DNA from: Limosilactobacillus sp. WILCCON 0051
GTDB taxonomy: Bacteria; Bacillota; Bacilli; Lactobacillales; Lactobacillaceae
Direction: 5' to 3'
NCBI RefSeq assembly: GCF_039955095.1
Contig: NZ_CP154878.1
Span: 682,001-746,000, forward strand
Length of the DNA stretch: 64,000 nt
The notes under the pieces are model-generated. The model made no database searches, was not told where the DNA came from, and saw only the letters and a list, made by a program, of their open reading frames with translations. Every line of letters starts with the position of its first letter. Positions within the stretch are counted from its first letter, which is position 1. This document shows, one piece after another, positions 8,707 to 18,801 of this stretch. Both the position numbers and the translations under genes were made by a program.

Positions 8707-10518
8707 ATGACCACACAGCGAGTGGAGCATAAACTGATGCTGCTGCCGGATAAGCCCGGCTGCTATTTAATGAAAGACATCAATGGACAGATCATCTATG
8801 TCGGCAAGGCCAAAAATCTTAAGAACCGGGTCCGCTCGTATTTTAAGAGCAGTCATACGGGGAAGGTTGCGGCAATGGTTGATCAGGTCGCAGATTTTGA
8901 TATCATTACCACTGATTCCAATAAAGAGAGCTTTCTGCTTGAGATTACGCTGATTCAAAAACATCAGCCCTATTACAATATCAAGCTTAAGCGAGGAACC
9001 GGCTATCCTTACATCAAGATCACCAATGAGCGTGACCCGCGCATTGAGATTACTGGGCAGATAAAAAAAGACGGTGCCTATTATTTTGGCCCTTATCCAA
9101 ACGTCTACGCGGCAGAAGAAACGCTGCACTTTATTCAAAAGGTCTATCCGCTGCGCCGCTGTCGGGGACATCAAGGACGCCCATGTCTGTACTATCATAT
9201 GGGCCAGTGCCTGGGAGCATGTTTTAAAGAAGTCCCGCGTGAAGAATACGATGCGCAGATCAAAAAAATCAAGTCGTTTCTAAATGGCAATACTGCCAGC
9301 GTCAAAAAACAGCTGCTCGCAAAAATGAAACAAGCTAGTGCGGAGCTTGAATTTGAAAGGGCGGCTGAGATTCGCGATCAATTGCACTATATCGAGGTGA
9401 CGGTTGAAAAACAAAAGATCATTACCAACGATAAAACGCCGCGTGATCTGTTCAACTTTTACATGGACAAAGGCTGGCTGAGCATTCAGGTGTTCTTTAT
9501 TCGTCAGGCAAGACTGATGAAGCGAGAAAAGCGTCTCTTTCCGGTTGTCGATACGGCAGCTGAAGAAATGACCAGCTTTATTCTGCAGTTTTATAACCGT
9601 AAAAACAATATTCTGCCTAAAGAGATTCTCTTGCCAGCCGGGCTGCCCAATCATGAAATCAGCGAGATTCTGGGCGTACCGGTGCGAACGCCGCAGCGAG
9701 GAGAAAAACGTGATCTGATGCACATGGCTTATGAAAATGCCCAATTGCAGCTGAATGAGAAATTTCGGCTGCTGGAAATGGATCAGGCTAAAACCAGCGG
9801 CGCGATGAAAGAGATTACGGATGCTTTAGGCCTTTCAGAATGTCATAAGATCGAGGCTTTTGACCACTCGCATATTCAAGGTGCCGATCCGGTCAGCGCC
9901 ATGGTAGTCTTTATTGATGGCGAACCGGTCAAAAAGCTGTACCGCAAGTATAAATTAAAAACGGTAATCGGTCATGCTGATGAGGCGGCCAGCACGCGCG
10001 AAGTGATTCGGCGTCGCTACAGCCGGTTGCTCAAGGAAGGCCAGCCGCTGCCCGATCTGATCTTTATGGATGGGGGCGAGATTCAGATGGACGCGGCCCG
10101 CGATGTCTTGGAAAATGAGCTGAATCTGGCAATTCCGGTCGTGGGGATGGTCAAAAACGATAAGCATAAAACGGCTGATCTTTTATATGGTCAAGACGAT
10201 CATCACGTTCATCTTGATCCGCGCAGTCAGGGATTTTATCTGGTACAGCGGATTCAAGACGAGGTGCATCGATTTGCAATTACCTTTCATCGCAGCGTGC
10301 ATACCAAACATTCGCTGAGTTCCCGACTGGACGAGATTAAGGGCGTGGGACCAAGAACGCGCAACAAGCTGTTAAAAGCGTATGGCTCATTGGATCGGAT
10401 TGCTGATGCCAAGGTTGAGGATATCCAGGCACTAGGGATCAATCAAAAGACGGCCCAATTGATCAAAATATCTTTGCAGGGCAAGGCCGATGTAGCAAAA
10501 GGCAGCAGTCATGACTGA
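8707..10518 (+). CDS. uvrC: Excinuclease ABC subunit C
   Basis: Nuclease of nucleotide excision repair that incises on both sides of a lesion. 603 residues, normal length. The N-terminal GIY-YIG domain ('GCYLMKDINGQIIYVGKAKNLKNR'-type, start near residue 18), a UVR motif near 203-238, a C-terminal RNase H-like nuclease ('EAFDHSHIQG' near 380) and two helix-hairpin-helix motifs ('IKGVGPRTRNKLLKAYGS', about 550) are all visible. SD GGAGG precedes ATG 8707. Single-gene transcript: own promoter upstream, and obg has its own promoter downstream. Confidence 0.97.
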   Translation: MTTQRVEHKLMLLPDKPGCYLMKDINGQIIYVGKAKNLKNRVRSYFKSSHTGKVAAMVDQVADFDIITTDSNKESFLLEITLIQKHQPYYNIKLKRGTGYPYIKITNERDPRIEITGQIKKDGAYYFGPYPNVYAAEETLHFIQKVYPLRRCRGHQGRPCLYYHMGQCLGACFKEVPREEYDAQIKKIKSFLNGNTASVKKQLLAKMKQASAELEFERAAEIRDQLHYIEVTVEKQKIITNDKTPRDLFNFYMDKGWLSIQVFFIRQARLMKREKRLFPVVDTAAEEMTSFILQFYNRKNNILPKEILLPAGLPNHEISEILGVPVRTPQRGEKRDLMHMAYENAQLQLNEKFRLLEMDQAKTSGAMKEITDALGLSECHKIEAFDHSHIQGADPVSAMVVFIDGEPVKKLYRKYKLKTVIGHADEAASTREVIRRRYSRLLKEGQPLPDLIFMDGGEIQMDAARDVLENELNLAIPVVGMVKNDKHKTADLLYGQDDHHVHLDPRSQGFYLVQRIQDEVHRFAITFHRSVHTKHSLSSRLDEIKGVGPRTRNKLLKAYGSLDRIADAKVEDIQALGINQKTAQLIKISLQGKADVAKGSSHD

Positions 10519-10520
10519 TT

Positions 10521-10549
10521 TTGACGCCCGCTTGATTTTTCCTTATACT
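10521..10549 (+). promoter_or_regulatory. Promoter of obg
   Basis: TTGACG (10521-10526), exactly 17 bases, TATACT (10544-10549). The ATG is 41 bases downstream. Confidence 0.8.
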
Positions 10550-10589
10550 AGACTTAGCAGTCACTATTTTAAGAACGGAGAATATTTTC

Positions 10590-11897
10590 ATGGCTAACAT
10601 GTTTGTGGATCAAATAAAAATTGAAGCCCATGCCGGAAAAGGCGGTAATGGGATGGTGGCTTTTCGGCGCGAAAAGTACGTTCCCAACGGTGGTCCAGCC
10701 GGTGGCGATGGTGGTCGCGGCGGCAGCATTATTTTAAAGGTCGATCCGGGCTTGCGAACCTTGATGGACTTTCGCTATCATCGGATTTTCAAGGCTAAAA
10801 ATGGCCAAAACGGGATGAGCAAGCAGATGACGGGAGCAGCTGCCTCTGATCTGATCGTGGCCGTGCCAGAGGGAACTACGGTACGCGATCTGGATACGGG
10901 TGCAATTATGGGCGATCTGACGCAGCCTGGCCAGGAATTGGTAATTGCCAAGGGTGGTCGCGGCGGTCGCGGCAACATTCATTTTGCCTCAGCCAAAAAC
11001 CCGGCACCGGAAATTGCTGAAAATGGCGAACCAGGCGAGGACCGCTACTTGGAACTGGAATTAAAGATGCTGGCCGATGTTGGGCTGATTGGTTTCCCAT
11101 CTGTGGGCAAATCAACGCTGCTTTCGGTCGTTACTGGTGCTAAGCCCAAGATTGCCGCTTATGAATTTACGACGCTGGTGCCTAATCTAGGGATGGTCAT
11201 GCTGCCGGATGGTCGTGATTTTGCAATGGCTGATATGCCTGGCTTGATCGAAGGCGCGTCGAAAGGGGTTGGCCTGGGCTTGACGTTCCTGCGTCATATC
11301 GAACGTACGCGGGTATTGCTGCACTTGATCGATATGGGCAGCCAGGACCCCGAACAGGCTATTGAACGCTATCACCAGATCAACCATGAGCTGGCTGCGT
11401 ATGATCCTGAGCTGTTGAAACGCCCACAGATCATTGTTGCTACCAAGATGGATCTGCCGGACGCTCAGGAAAACCTGGCACACTTTAAGGAGATGCTGGC
11501 CCAAGACGATACGTTTGCCAAGGTGCCGCCAGTCGTGCCAATCAGTGCGATTACGCATCAAGGCGTGCAGGGGCTGATGCAGATGACGGCGGATCTGCTT
11601 GATCAGACGCCAGCCTTTGACAGCGAGCACCATGACAAGCTGACAAGCGTCGAATATCGTGCTAAGGAAGCCGAACCAGACTTTACGATTACGCGTGACG
11701 ATGATGGTACCTGGGTCTTAGGCGGCGAAAAGCTGACGCGCCTGTTTAAGATGTCCAACCTTGATCATGAAGACGGTCAGCTGCGATTTGCTCGTCAGCT
11801 GCGGCATATGGGCGTTGACGACGCGCTGCGGGCTAAGGGCATCGAAAATGGGGATTTGGTACGAATTGAGAAGTTTGTTTTTGAATTTGTCCAATAA
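10590..11897 (+). CDS. obg: GTPase Obg (ribosome assembly, stress response)
   Basis: 435 residues. A glycine-rich Obg fold occupies 1-158 ('[15 protein letters not shown]', 'GGDGGRGG'). A GTPase domain follows with G1 '[11 protein letters not shown]', G3 'DMPGLIEGA' and G4 'ATKMD', then a C-terminal OCT domain from about 350. It takes part in late 50S assembly and growth control. ATG 10590 has the SD ACGGAG. rnz follows after 36 bases without a terminator, so the two genes are probably co-transcribed. Confidence 0.97.
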   Translation: MANMFVDQIKIEAHAGKGGNGMVAFRREKYVPNGGPAGGDGGRGGSIILKVDPGLRTLMDFRYHRIFKAKNGQNGMSKQMTGAAASDLIVAVPEGTTVRDLDTGAIMGDLTQPGQELVIAKGGRGGRGNIHFASAKNPAPEIAENGEPGEDRYLELELKMLADVGLIGFPSVGKSTLLSVVTGAKPKIAAYEFTTLVPNLGMVMLPDGRDFAMADMPGLIEGASKGVGLGLTFLRHIERTRVLLHLIDMGSQDPEQAIERYHQINHELAAYDPELLKRPQIIVATKMDLPDAQENLAHFKEMLAQDDTFAKVPPVVPISAITHQGVQGLMQMTADLLDQTPAFDSEHHDKLTSVEYRAKEAEPDFTITRDDDGTWVLGGEKLTRLFKMSNLDHEDGQLRFARQLRHMGVDDALRAKGIENGDLVRIEKFVFEFVQ

Positions 11898-11933
11898 TTG
11901 ACGATAATAGAAGACAGGATAGGAAAATGATTT

Positions 11934-12860
11934 ATGCAGATTGAATTCTTAGGAACCGGTGCCGGGTCGCCAAGCAAGCAGCGCAACGTTTCCAGCATTG
12001 CCTTAAAGCTGCTGGAAGAACGCAACGCAGTCTGGCTGTTTGACTGCGGTGAGGCTACGCAGCACCAGATCTTGCGGACGACGATTCGCCCCCGCAAGAT
12101 TGAAAAAATTTTTATCAGTCATCTTCACGGTGATCATATTTTTGGCTTGCCGGGTCTGCTCAGCTCGCGATCGTTTCAAGGCGGCAACGAACCACTGACG
12201 ATCTATGGTCCCGTTGGCATCAAGGAGTTTGTCAAAACCGCGTTAAAAGTCAGCGAGTCGCGTTTGAGCTATCCCTTGAAATTCGTTGAGCTGCGTGATG
12301 ATGGCGAGATTTTTAGCGACAAGACGTTTACGGTTTATACCAAAAAGCTCAATCACAAGATCGCCTGCTTTGGCTATCGGGTGGTTGAGCATGATCATCC
12401 AGGCGAATTGCAGGTCGAAAAGCTGCGGGCTGCTCAAGTGCCATCAGGACCAGTCTATGGGCAGCTTAAAGCCGGTAAGGTCGTTGAGCTGCCTGATGGA
12501 CGAGTGTTGGATGGACATGACTTTATCGGCGCGCCGCAAAAAGGTCGGGTGATTACGATCATCAGTGATACGCGTCATACGCCAGCAGCTATTGAACTGG
12601 CTAAGGATGCCGACGTCTTGATTCATGAGGGTACTTTTGCCAAGGATGAGACCAAGATGGCGCGCAGCTACTACCATTCAACCAGTGGTCAGGCAGCAAT
12701 GACGGCCAAAAAGGCGCATGCCAAGAAACTGCTGCTGACGCACATCTCGGCACGCTATACCGGCAAGGCGGCCTATCAGCTGGCCTACCAGGTTCGCGAT
12801 ATATTCCCTGACACGCGCGTCGTTAATGATTTTGATATAGTTGACGTACCATTTAAATAG
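11934..12860 (+). CDS. rnz: Ribonuclease Z
   Basis: tRNA 3'-end maturation endonuclease of the metallo-beta-lactamase fold, 308 residues. The signature H63-L-H65-G-D67-H68 ('[10 protein letters not shown]') and the N-terminal 'FLGTGAGSP' are present. The C-terminal part has a histidine in 'LLTHISARY'. Its job is relevant to the nearby tRNA cluster, where none of the 12 tRNA genes encodes CCA. It sits between obg and an SDR gene with 11 bases to the next start, so the three genes look like one operon. Confidence 0.96.
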   Translation: MQIEFLGTGAGSPSKQRNVSSIALKLLEERNAVWLFDCGEATQHQILRTTIRPRKIEKIFISHLHGDHIFGLPGLLSSRSFQGGNEPLTIYGPVGIKEFVKTALKVSESRLSYPLKFVELRDDGEIFSDKTFTVYTKKLNHKIACFGYRVVEHDHPGELQVEKLRAAQVPSGPVYGQLKAGKVVELPDGRVLDGHDFIGAPQKGRVITIISDTRHTPAAIELAKDADVLIHEGTFAKDETKMARSYYHSTSGQAAMTAKKAHAKKLLLTHISARYTGKAAYQLAYQVRDIFPDTRVVNDFDIVDVPFK

Positions 12861-12871
12861 AGGTGATGGCA

Positions 12872-13705
12872 ATGATGAAGCGAATGAAGGCATTACGGAT
12901 GCTGCGCAATAAGGTTGTTTTGATTACTGGCGGATCCAGCGGCATTGGCAAAGAACTGGCTTTAGAAGCAGCCCGACGCGGTGCAATCGTTGTAGTTTGC
13001 GCGCGTGATCTGGAAAAGCTCAATCAGGTTGCCCAGCAGTGCCTGATTCTTTCGGGTCGCCCATCATTTGCCTATCAGTTGGACGTTACGGATCCAGATC
13101 GGGTTGACGAGGTATTGAACACGATTCGACACGAGGTTGGCGAAATCGATGTTTTGGTCAATGCTGCTGGGCTGGGCGACTTTACCGCGGTTAAAAGCCA
13201 GTCGCGCACGGTCATGAAACGCATGGTTGACGTTAATTTGCTGGCATTGATGTATCTGAGCCGCTGTGTAGCTAAACAGATGATGGATCAAGGTTTTGGC
13301 GCCATTATCAATCTGGGCTCTTTGGATGGCAAGATTCCGACCCCGAATGCGGCTGCCTATTCAGCAACCAAGGCTGGCGTAATCCAGTTCGACAATATTC
13401 TGCGCATGGAAGTAGCTGACTATGGCGTTCAGGTGTTGACGGTCAATCCGGGCCCGGTTGCCACGTCGTTTTTTGACAAGGCGGATCCTGATGGCAGCTA
13501 CCTAAGCAAACTGCCGCGCTGGATGATCGTGCAGCCGGCGGAACTGGCTAAGCAGGTTTGGGCTCATGTCGGCTATGAGACCCGTGAGATCAACGTGCCA
13601 GGCTGGACCTCCTGGCTTTCATGGGGCTACCAGGTGTGGCCGGGACTTGGCGATTGGGCAATCAAAAAGTTTTTTGACTATCAGCAAGACAAGCGCAGTC
13701 TATAA
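12872..13705 (+). CDS. Short-chain dehydrogenase/reductase (SDR)
   Basis: 277 residues with the classical SDR cofactor motif 'TGGSSGIG' near residue 22, 'NAAG' near 100, and the catalytic Tyr-x-x-x-Lys in 'AYSATKAG' near 165. These enzymes oxidise or reduce alcohols, sugars or acyl groups with NAD(P)(H); the substrate is unknown. Start 12872 is chosen because AGAGGTG ends 6 bases upstream; ATG 12866 and 12875 are alternatives. The C-terminus has a hydrophobic 'WTSWLSWGYQVWPGLG' stretch, often seen in membrane-associated DltE/YqjQ-like SDRs. Likely the last gene of the obg-rnz operon. Confidence 0.88.
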   Translation: MMKRMKALRMLRNKVVLITGGSSGIGKELALEAARRGAIVVVCARDLEKLNQVAQQCLILSGRPSFAYQLDVTDPDRVDEVLNTIRHEVGEIDVLVNAAGLGDFTAVKSQSRTVMKRMVDVNLLALMYLSRCVAKQMMDQGFGAIINLGSLDGKIPTPNAAAYSATKAGVIQFDNILRMEVADYGVQVLTVNPGPVATSFFDKADPDGSYLSKLPRWMIVQPAELAKQVWAHVGYETREINVPGWTSWLSWGYQVWPGLGDWAIKKFFDYQQDKRSL

Positions 13706-13708
13706 ACA

Positions 13709-13747
13709 GACAACGACCGGGACTGAAACAGGTTCCGGTTGTCATGT
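13709..13747 (+). terminator. Terminator after the SDR gene
   Basis: GACAAC...CCGG and CCGG...TTGTC form an interrupted stem, followed by ATGTTTT. Confidence 0.55.
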
Positions 13748-13767
13748 TTTAAAGGAATGGTGAAATA

Positions 13768-16083
13768 ATGGAAGCGCGCTATGCGTGGGAATTGTCCCAA
13801 AATAAAAACCAGCAGCTGGCAAAAGACCTTCAAGAACAATGTCAGCTTTCACCGCTGCTGGCACAATTATTGGTCCAGCGCGGCATTGATTCGGTCCAGG
13901 CAGCCAAGCAGTACTTGGATCCTCAGTTGGCAGAGCTGCATGATCCGTTTGAGCTGCATGATATGCAAAAAGCCGTTGATCGAATTCAAGCAGCCGTTGC
14001 CAATGGTGAAAAGATCGTCGTCTATGGTGATTATGATGCAGATGGCATTACCAGTACGGCGGTTATGTATGAAACGCTGGATGAGGTGGGAGCTCAGGTC
14101 GAATTTTTTATTCCTAACCGGTTTACTGACGGCTATGGTCCCAATCTTGATGAATACCAGCGCTTGATTGATGGCGGTGCTCAGCTGATCGTTACGGTCG
14201 ATAATGGCGTTTCCGGTGCCAAAGAGATTGAGTATGCCAATTCACGCGGCGTTGACGTTGTGATTACCGACCACCATGAATTGCCGGCCCAGCTGCCTGA
14301 AGCCGCCGCAATCGTTCATCCTAAGTTTCCTGGCAGTGAGTATCAGGGCGGTGATCTTTCGGGGGTCGGCGTTGCTTTTAAGACGGCCTGGGCGCTGACT
14401 GAAGAGTTCCCTCAAGAGATGCTGGATCTGGTAGCAATTGGCGAACTGGCCGATCTGGTTGACGTTACTGGTGAAAATCGGGCATTGATTACCTGGGGAC
14501 TTCATCAGCTGCGTCAAGGAATGCGACCAGGACTCCACCAGCTGGTTAAACTGGCCAAGCTCAATGAGGATCGGCTGACTGATCAAGACGTCGGCTTCGG
14601 CATCGCGCCCCGCCTGAATGCGCTGGGCAGAATTGACGATGCCAGTGAAGGCGTGCTGCTTTTAACGACTATGGATGATCGCGAAGGCAAAGAGATTGCT
14701 CAAGAAGTTGAAAATGCCAACCAAACGCGGCAGCAGCTGGTGGCAAAGATTACTGAGGAGGCCTTAAAACAGGCACGTTCAGCTGAAAATGCAGATCGCT
14801 CGACGCTGGTGCTGCTCGGGCATGAATGGCATCAAGGCGTTTTAGGCATCGTTGCCAGCCGCGTTGTTGAAGAAACTGGCAAGCCCACGATTGTTGCCAG
14901 CGTTAATGATGGTGATGAGATTGCCAAGGGTTCTGGACGCAGTCGCGACGGTTTTGATCTATTTATGGCACTGCAAAAGCATCGCGATTTGATGACGGCA
15001 TTTGGCGGTCATGCACAGGCATGCGGGATGTCGTTTACCGTTGACCAGGTTGATGAGCTGCGGCAGGCCTTAGAACAGGAAGCCGTTGAGCAGGGGCTTT
15101 TCGAAGCAGGGGCGGCTAAACTGGAGCTGGCGGCTGAACTGGGGCCAGATGACGTCAACGAAGATCTTTATGATCAACTGCAGTGTCTAGCGCCGTTTGG
15201 TCCCGGCAATCCAGAACCGGTTTTTGCAATTCATGCTGATCAAATCAACAACGTCAAGACAATGGGCAAGGCTCAGGAACATCTGAAGTTTGAGCTGCGG
15301 GGACAAAAACGCAGCGCGGCCGTGGTGGCGTTTGGCAAGGCTGAGCTGGCGCCATTGCTGATGGCTGGCGTACCAGTGACGATTGCGGCTACGGTAGGGA
15401 TTAATGAATGGCGTGGCAAACGGACCGCGCAACTGATGCTAAAGGACATTCAAACGCAGGGAACGGCAATTCTGGATCAAAGAACGCGGCAGCTTTTGCC
15501 AAGCATGTTTACGGAAACCGGCTATTATGTCGCCTTTGATCAGACGCTGCGGGAAAACATCGCCGGCCATGCCCATGGGACGGTTTTAAGCCCACAGACG
15601 GCCGTTAAAACCGACTTTAAGGATCAGCAGGTGACGATCGTGGACTGTCCGCCAAGTTTAGCGATGCTCAGTTCGCTTTGGCAAAATGGCGGGCAGCCAG
15701 CGATGATTCGGCTGCTGCTTTGGGAAAGAAATCCAGTCCGCTTTGGTTTGCCGACGCGCCAGCAGTTTGCGGCTTTGTATCGTTTCTTGCGTCAGTATCC
15801 TAAGATTGCCAACTATCGCCAACAGCAGCCGGCGATGGCTCGTTCGCTGCAGATGCCGGTTGAACAGCTAAATTGGATGATTACGGTGTTTTATGAGGCA
15901 AAATTTGTTACAATAAGTGATGGCGTTCTAAAGCTGACGGATCATCCCGACCACGTTGATTTAGAACAGACGAAATGCTATCGTCAGCATGCGGCTCATC
16001 TGCAAAGCGATCAGGTGCTGCTGTATAGCGACACGCGCACGCTGCGAAAATACGTTGCTGACTGGCTGATGGCAAACGAATAA
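13768..16083 (+). CDS. recJ: Single-stranded-DNA-specific exonuclease RecJ
   Basis: 771-residue 5'-3' ssDNA exonuclease for recombination and repair. The DHH motif 'DYDADG' is at residues 88-93, 'TDHHELP' near 171, and the DHHA1 motif 'GGHAQACGMS' near 416. An OB-fold region and a long C-terminal extension of the Firmicutes type follow. SD AAGGAATGG-like upstream of ATG 13768. The stop is 14 bases before apt, and recJ-apt is a conserved pair in Gram-positives. Confidence 0.96.
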   Translation: MEARYAWELSQNKNQQLAKDLQEQCQLSPLLAQLLVQRGIDSVQAAKQYLDPQLAELHDPFELHDMQKAVDRIQAAVANGEKIVVYGDYDADGITSTAVMYETLDEVGAQVEFFIPNRFTDGYGPNLDEYQRLIDGGAQLIVTVDNGVSGAKEIEYANSRGVDVVITDHHELPAQLPEAAAIVHPKFPGSEYQGGDLSGVGVAFKTAWALTEEFPQEMLDLVAIGELADLVDVTGENRALITWGLHQLRQGMRPGLHQLVKLAKLNEDRLTDQDVGFGIAPRLNALGRIDDASEGVLLLTTMDDREGKEIAQEVENANQTRQQLVAKITEEALKQARSAENADRSTLVLLGHEWHQGVLGIVASRVVEETGKPTIVASVNDGDEIAKGSGRSRDGFDLFMALQKHRDLMTAFGGHAQACGMSFTVDQVDELRQALEQEAVEQGLFEAGAAKLELAAELGPDDVNEDLYDQLQCLAPFGPGNPEPVFAIHADQINNVKTMGKAQEHLKFELRGQKRSAAVVAFGKAELAPLLMAGVPVTIAATVGINEWRGKRTAQLMLKDIQTQGTAILDQRTRQLLPSMFTETGYYVAFDQTLRENIAGHAHGTVLSPQTAVKTDFKDQQVTIVDCPPSLAMLSSLWQNGGQPAMIRLLLWERNPVRFGLPTRQQFAALYRFLRQYPKIANYRQQQPAMARSLQMPVEQLNWMITVFYEAKFVTISDGVLKLTDHPDHVDLEQTKCYRQHAAHLQSDQVLLYSDTRTLRKYVADWLMANE

Positions 16084-16097
16084 GGAGAATATTTTAA

Positions 16098-16616
16098 ATG
16101 GCTCTAGATCTTTATAAATATGTTGCAAGTATTCCTGACTACCCGGAAAAAGGAATCATCTTCCGAGACATCCTGCCGCTGATGGCAGATGGCGAGGCTT
16201 TTAAGCAGGCCACTGACGAAATTACGGCATTTGCTCGCGAACGGCAGGTTGACATGGTGGTTGGTCCTGAAGCACGCGGTTTTATCGTTGGCTGTCCGGT
16301 TGCCTATGAATTGGGGGTCGGCTTTGCGCCAGCACGGAAGAAGGGCAAGCTGCCACGGGCAACGGTCAGTGCTTCTTACCAGCTGGAATATGGCGAGGCA
16401 ACGCTGCAGATGGAAAACGACTCCGTTAAGCCTGGTCAGCGCGTTTTGGTAGTTGACGATCTGCTGGCTACTGGCGGTACGATTGGTGCTACGATCGACA
16501 TGGTTGAGCAAATGGGCGGCAAGGTCGTTGGTGCAGCTTTTCTGATTGAATTAAAAGAGCTGGAAGGCCGCAAGCATCTGCGCGGTATCGATACGAAGAC
16601 GCTGATGGAATTTTAG
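16098..16616 (+). CDS. apt: Adenine phosphoribosyltransferase
   Basis: 172 residues, the standard length. It joins adenine and PRPP to give AMP. The PRPP-binding loop '[13 protein letters not shown]' is near residue 118 and the family motif 'PEARGF' near 57. SD AAGGAGAAT precedes ATG 16098. It competes for adenine with the deaminase encoded at 3026-4774. Confidence 0.97.
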   Translation: MALDLYKYVASIPDYPEKGIIFRDILPLMADGEAFKQATDEITAFARERQVDMVVGPEARGFIVGCPVAYELGVGFAPARKKGKLPRATVSASYQLEYGEATLQMENDSVKPGQRVLVVDDLLATGGTIGATIDMVEQMGGKVVGAAFLIELKELEGRKHLRGIDTKTLMEF

Positions 16617-16641
16617 TCGCTGCTCGGTTGTTTTTTCGTAC

Positions 16642-16682
16642 AAAAAGGGTCCAACGCTCATTGAGTGGAGGACCTTTTTATT
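16642..16682 (+). terminator. Terminator after apt
   Basis: AAAAAGGGTCC / GGACCTTTTT with an inner CTCA/TGAG, followed by Ts. Confidence 0.75.
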
Positions 16683-16825
16683 GTTATACGGCTGTTTTAT
16701 AATGATCGTGCATCTGATCAGTCAAAAAGCTTAAATTATGATTGAAATAAAGTACGATCCGTAAAAAATTATTGTAAAGTAGTAATGAAATAGATTTTTA
16801 TTTAATGATTACAAAGGAGCTTTCC

Positions 16826-17473
16826 ATGATTTTCTTAGTTGTATTCGGTGCATTGATGCTGATCTTGAGTGCCTTTTATCTGGTTAATTCCTGGCAGCAG
16901 TATCGCCAGTGGGTGGTGCCAACGATCATGCTGGTCTTAAGTCTGGCAGCTACGGTTTATGGTACGATCAATCTGCCATATTGGCACCATAGTCAATCGG
17001 CACAGCAAACGACGAGTGCTGCCAGTTCAGGATCGTCGCTTAGCTCTGCGACCGATTCGAAAGCTGATTCAAGTTCCAGTTCCAGCTTTTCAGTCAATGG
17101 CACTACCGCGGTCTTCAACCAGCAGGACAGCGGCGCTACTCAAGAACAAAAAGAAATGTATCTGCTTCGTCAGCTGCAGAAGGCCTACAGCAAGATGGGC
17201 ACCGTCAACTATGACAGCGACTCGAAAACCTATCAGATCATGCCAACTAATGAGAATACGGTTGAGGCTTTAAACTATATTGCCCAAAATCCGGATCAGG
17301 CTCAGCAGGCAGGATGGTCAAACCTTACCAATTCGCTTAACCAGACTTCGACACAGATTAAAAAAATCGTGGGCAGCGGCTATTCATTGAGCATGATGAA
17401 GCCCAACGACAATCAAACAGCGCTGTATACGGCTAAGGATGGCAAGCAGACCTACAGTATCGTCAATCAATAG
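16826..17473 (+). CDS. Membrane-anchored protein with Ser-rich linker, unknown function
   Basis: 215 residues. Two hydrophobic helices fill about residues 1-50. A low-complexity Ser/Ala linker ('SSASSGSSLSSATDSKADSSSSSSFS' region) follows, then a soluble domain of about 130 residues, predicted outside the cell. ATG 16826 is preferred because AAGGAGC lies 6-12 bases upstream; the longer frame from 16805 lacks an SD. The layout resembles DUF4811-type lactobacillus proteins, which are often next to MFS carriers as here (11 bases to the next gene), but I cannot confirm the family. Confidence 0.7.
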   Translation: MIFLVVFGALMLILSAFYLVNSWQQYRQWVVPTIMLVLSLAATVYGTINLPYWHHSQSAQQTTSAASSGSSLSSATDSKADSSSSSSFSVNGTTAVFNQQDSGATQEQKEMYLLRQLQKAYSKMGTVNYDSDSKTYQIMPTNENTVEALNYIAQNPDQAQQAGWSNLTNSLNQTSTQIKKIVGSGYSLSMMKPNDNQTALYTAKDGKQTYSIVNQ

Positions 17474-17484
17474 GGGGCGAGCAG

Positions 17485-18696
17485 ATGAAGAATCGTGATC
17501 GGCTGGTCTTAGTGACGGTGATTGCGTTTGGCTTGGCCATGCGTGCGCCCATCGTCACCATTCCATTGATAATCGACCAGCTTGCGCGCCAGTTAAAGAC
17601 CGCAGTCGGCAATCTGGGAATTTTGACGACGATTCCGCTGATTATGTTTCTGCTGTTTTCGATCGTTGTCGCTAAGGAAATGACCAGATTCGGCCTGCGT
17701 CGCGCTTTAAATTTTGGCTTGACGGCGTTGGTCTTAGGCGCCTTGTTAAGACTGGACGTTGCCTGGCCAATGCTGCTGCTTGGCACGGTGCTGGTTGGAC
17801 TGGGGATTACGCATCTAAACGTTTTGACGCCTTCCGTAGTTGCGGCCTATGAACCCAATCAGACCGCGCTTTATACCACGGCCTATTCAATGGCGATCAT
17901 GGTCGGCTCGGCTGTTTTCAGTCTTTTGACGCACCCATTGTCGACTGCTTTTGGCTGGTGGTCGGTTTTGGCTGCATTATTGCTTTTGACAATGTTTCCC
18001 TGGCTGATGTGGCTGGCTTTCAGACTGCCGATGCCTAAGCGACCGCAGCCGGAGCGAACGATTGATCAGTCAGACAAGCTGATTGATGAGCCTAAATTAA
18101 ATTCGACTGTCGCTCCGCTTTGGAAAAACCGCTATGCCTGGTGCTGTCTGCTGATGTTTGGCGCGCAGTCCATCATCAACTATACGCTGGTGGCTTGGCT
18201 GCCCGAATTGATGCGTTTTAACGGCATTTCAGGCGGTCAGATCAGCATCGTTTTGGCAATGTATTCATTTGCCGGCATGCCGGTTTCATTGCTGCTGCCC
18301 CGCTTTCTTGAAACCGCCACGCATCGAAGCCAGATCATAATGTCGATCGTAGTTGGCCTATTGACGCTGCTGGCAGCCGTTTTGATGTTTTGGCAGTCAA
18401 CCATGCCGCTTTTTTATTGGTATTATCTGGCGATTATTACCGGTGCCATGACGGCCTTTTATTTCATTATGGCGCTGACGATGTTTCCACTTAAGACGAT
18501 TTCGCCAGCACGGACGGCACAGCTTTCAGGTTTAACGCAAAGCGGCGGCTATCTGATTGCGGCACTGGGACCCTCGCTTTATGGGCTGGCCTTTAAGTGC
18601 AGTCCGTTGGGAACGGTTCAGATCTGGGCGTTTGCAATAATCGTTGTCTTATGCACGCTGGCCAGTTTTGTGGTCGTCAAAATGCCAAAAATCTAA
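17485..18696 (+). CDS. MFS transporter, CynX/NimT type
   Basis: 403 residues and about 12 membrane helices. The N-terminus 'GLAMRAPIVTIPLIIDQLA' and the motif 'GLGITHLNVLTPSVV' (near 110) match the cyanate/2-nitroimidazole branch of the major facilitator superfamily. Substrate not known. SD GGGGGCG lies upstream of ATG 17485. It is likely co-transcribed with the preceding membrane protein and is closed by a terminator at 18707-18739. Confidence 0.82.
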   Translation: MKNRDRLVLVTVIAFGLAMRAPIVTIPLIIDQLARQLKTAVGNLGILTTIPLIMFLLFSIVVAKEMTRFGLRRALNFGLTALVLGALLRLDVAWPMLLLGTVLVGLGITHLNVLTPSVVAAYEPNQTALYTTAYSMAIMVGSAVFSLLTHPLSTAFGWWSVLAALLLLTMFPWLMWLAFRLPMPKRPQPERTIDQSDKLIDEPKLNSTVAPLWKNRYAWCCLLMFGAQSIINYTLVAWLPELMRFNGISGGQISIVLAMYSFAGMPVSLLLPRFLETATHRSQIIMSIVVGLLTLLAAVLMFWQSTMPLFYWYYLAIITGAMTAFYFIMALTMFPLKTISPARTAQLSGLTQSGGYLIAALGPSLYGLAFKCSPLGTVQIWAFAIIVVLCTLASFVVVKMPKI

Positions 18697-18706
18697 AAAT
18701 AAACTC

Positions 18707-18740
18707 AAAACAGTGGTTGTTTCGACCGCTGTTTTTTTAT
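18707..18740 (+). terminator. Terminator after MFS gene
   Basis: AACAGTGGT / ACCGCTGTT hairpin followed by seven Ts. Confidence 0.75.
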
Positions 18741-18801
18741 GCCTTGACGAATTTTAAGCCAGTCGCTAAACTGGAAAAAATTTTAAAAGGGAATGATTAG
18801 A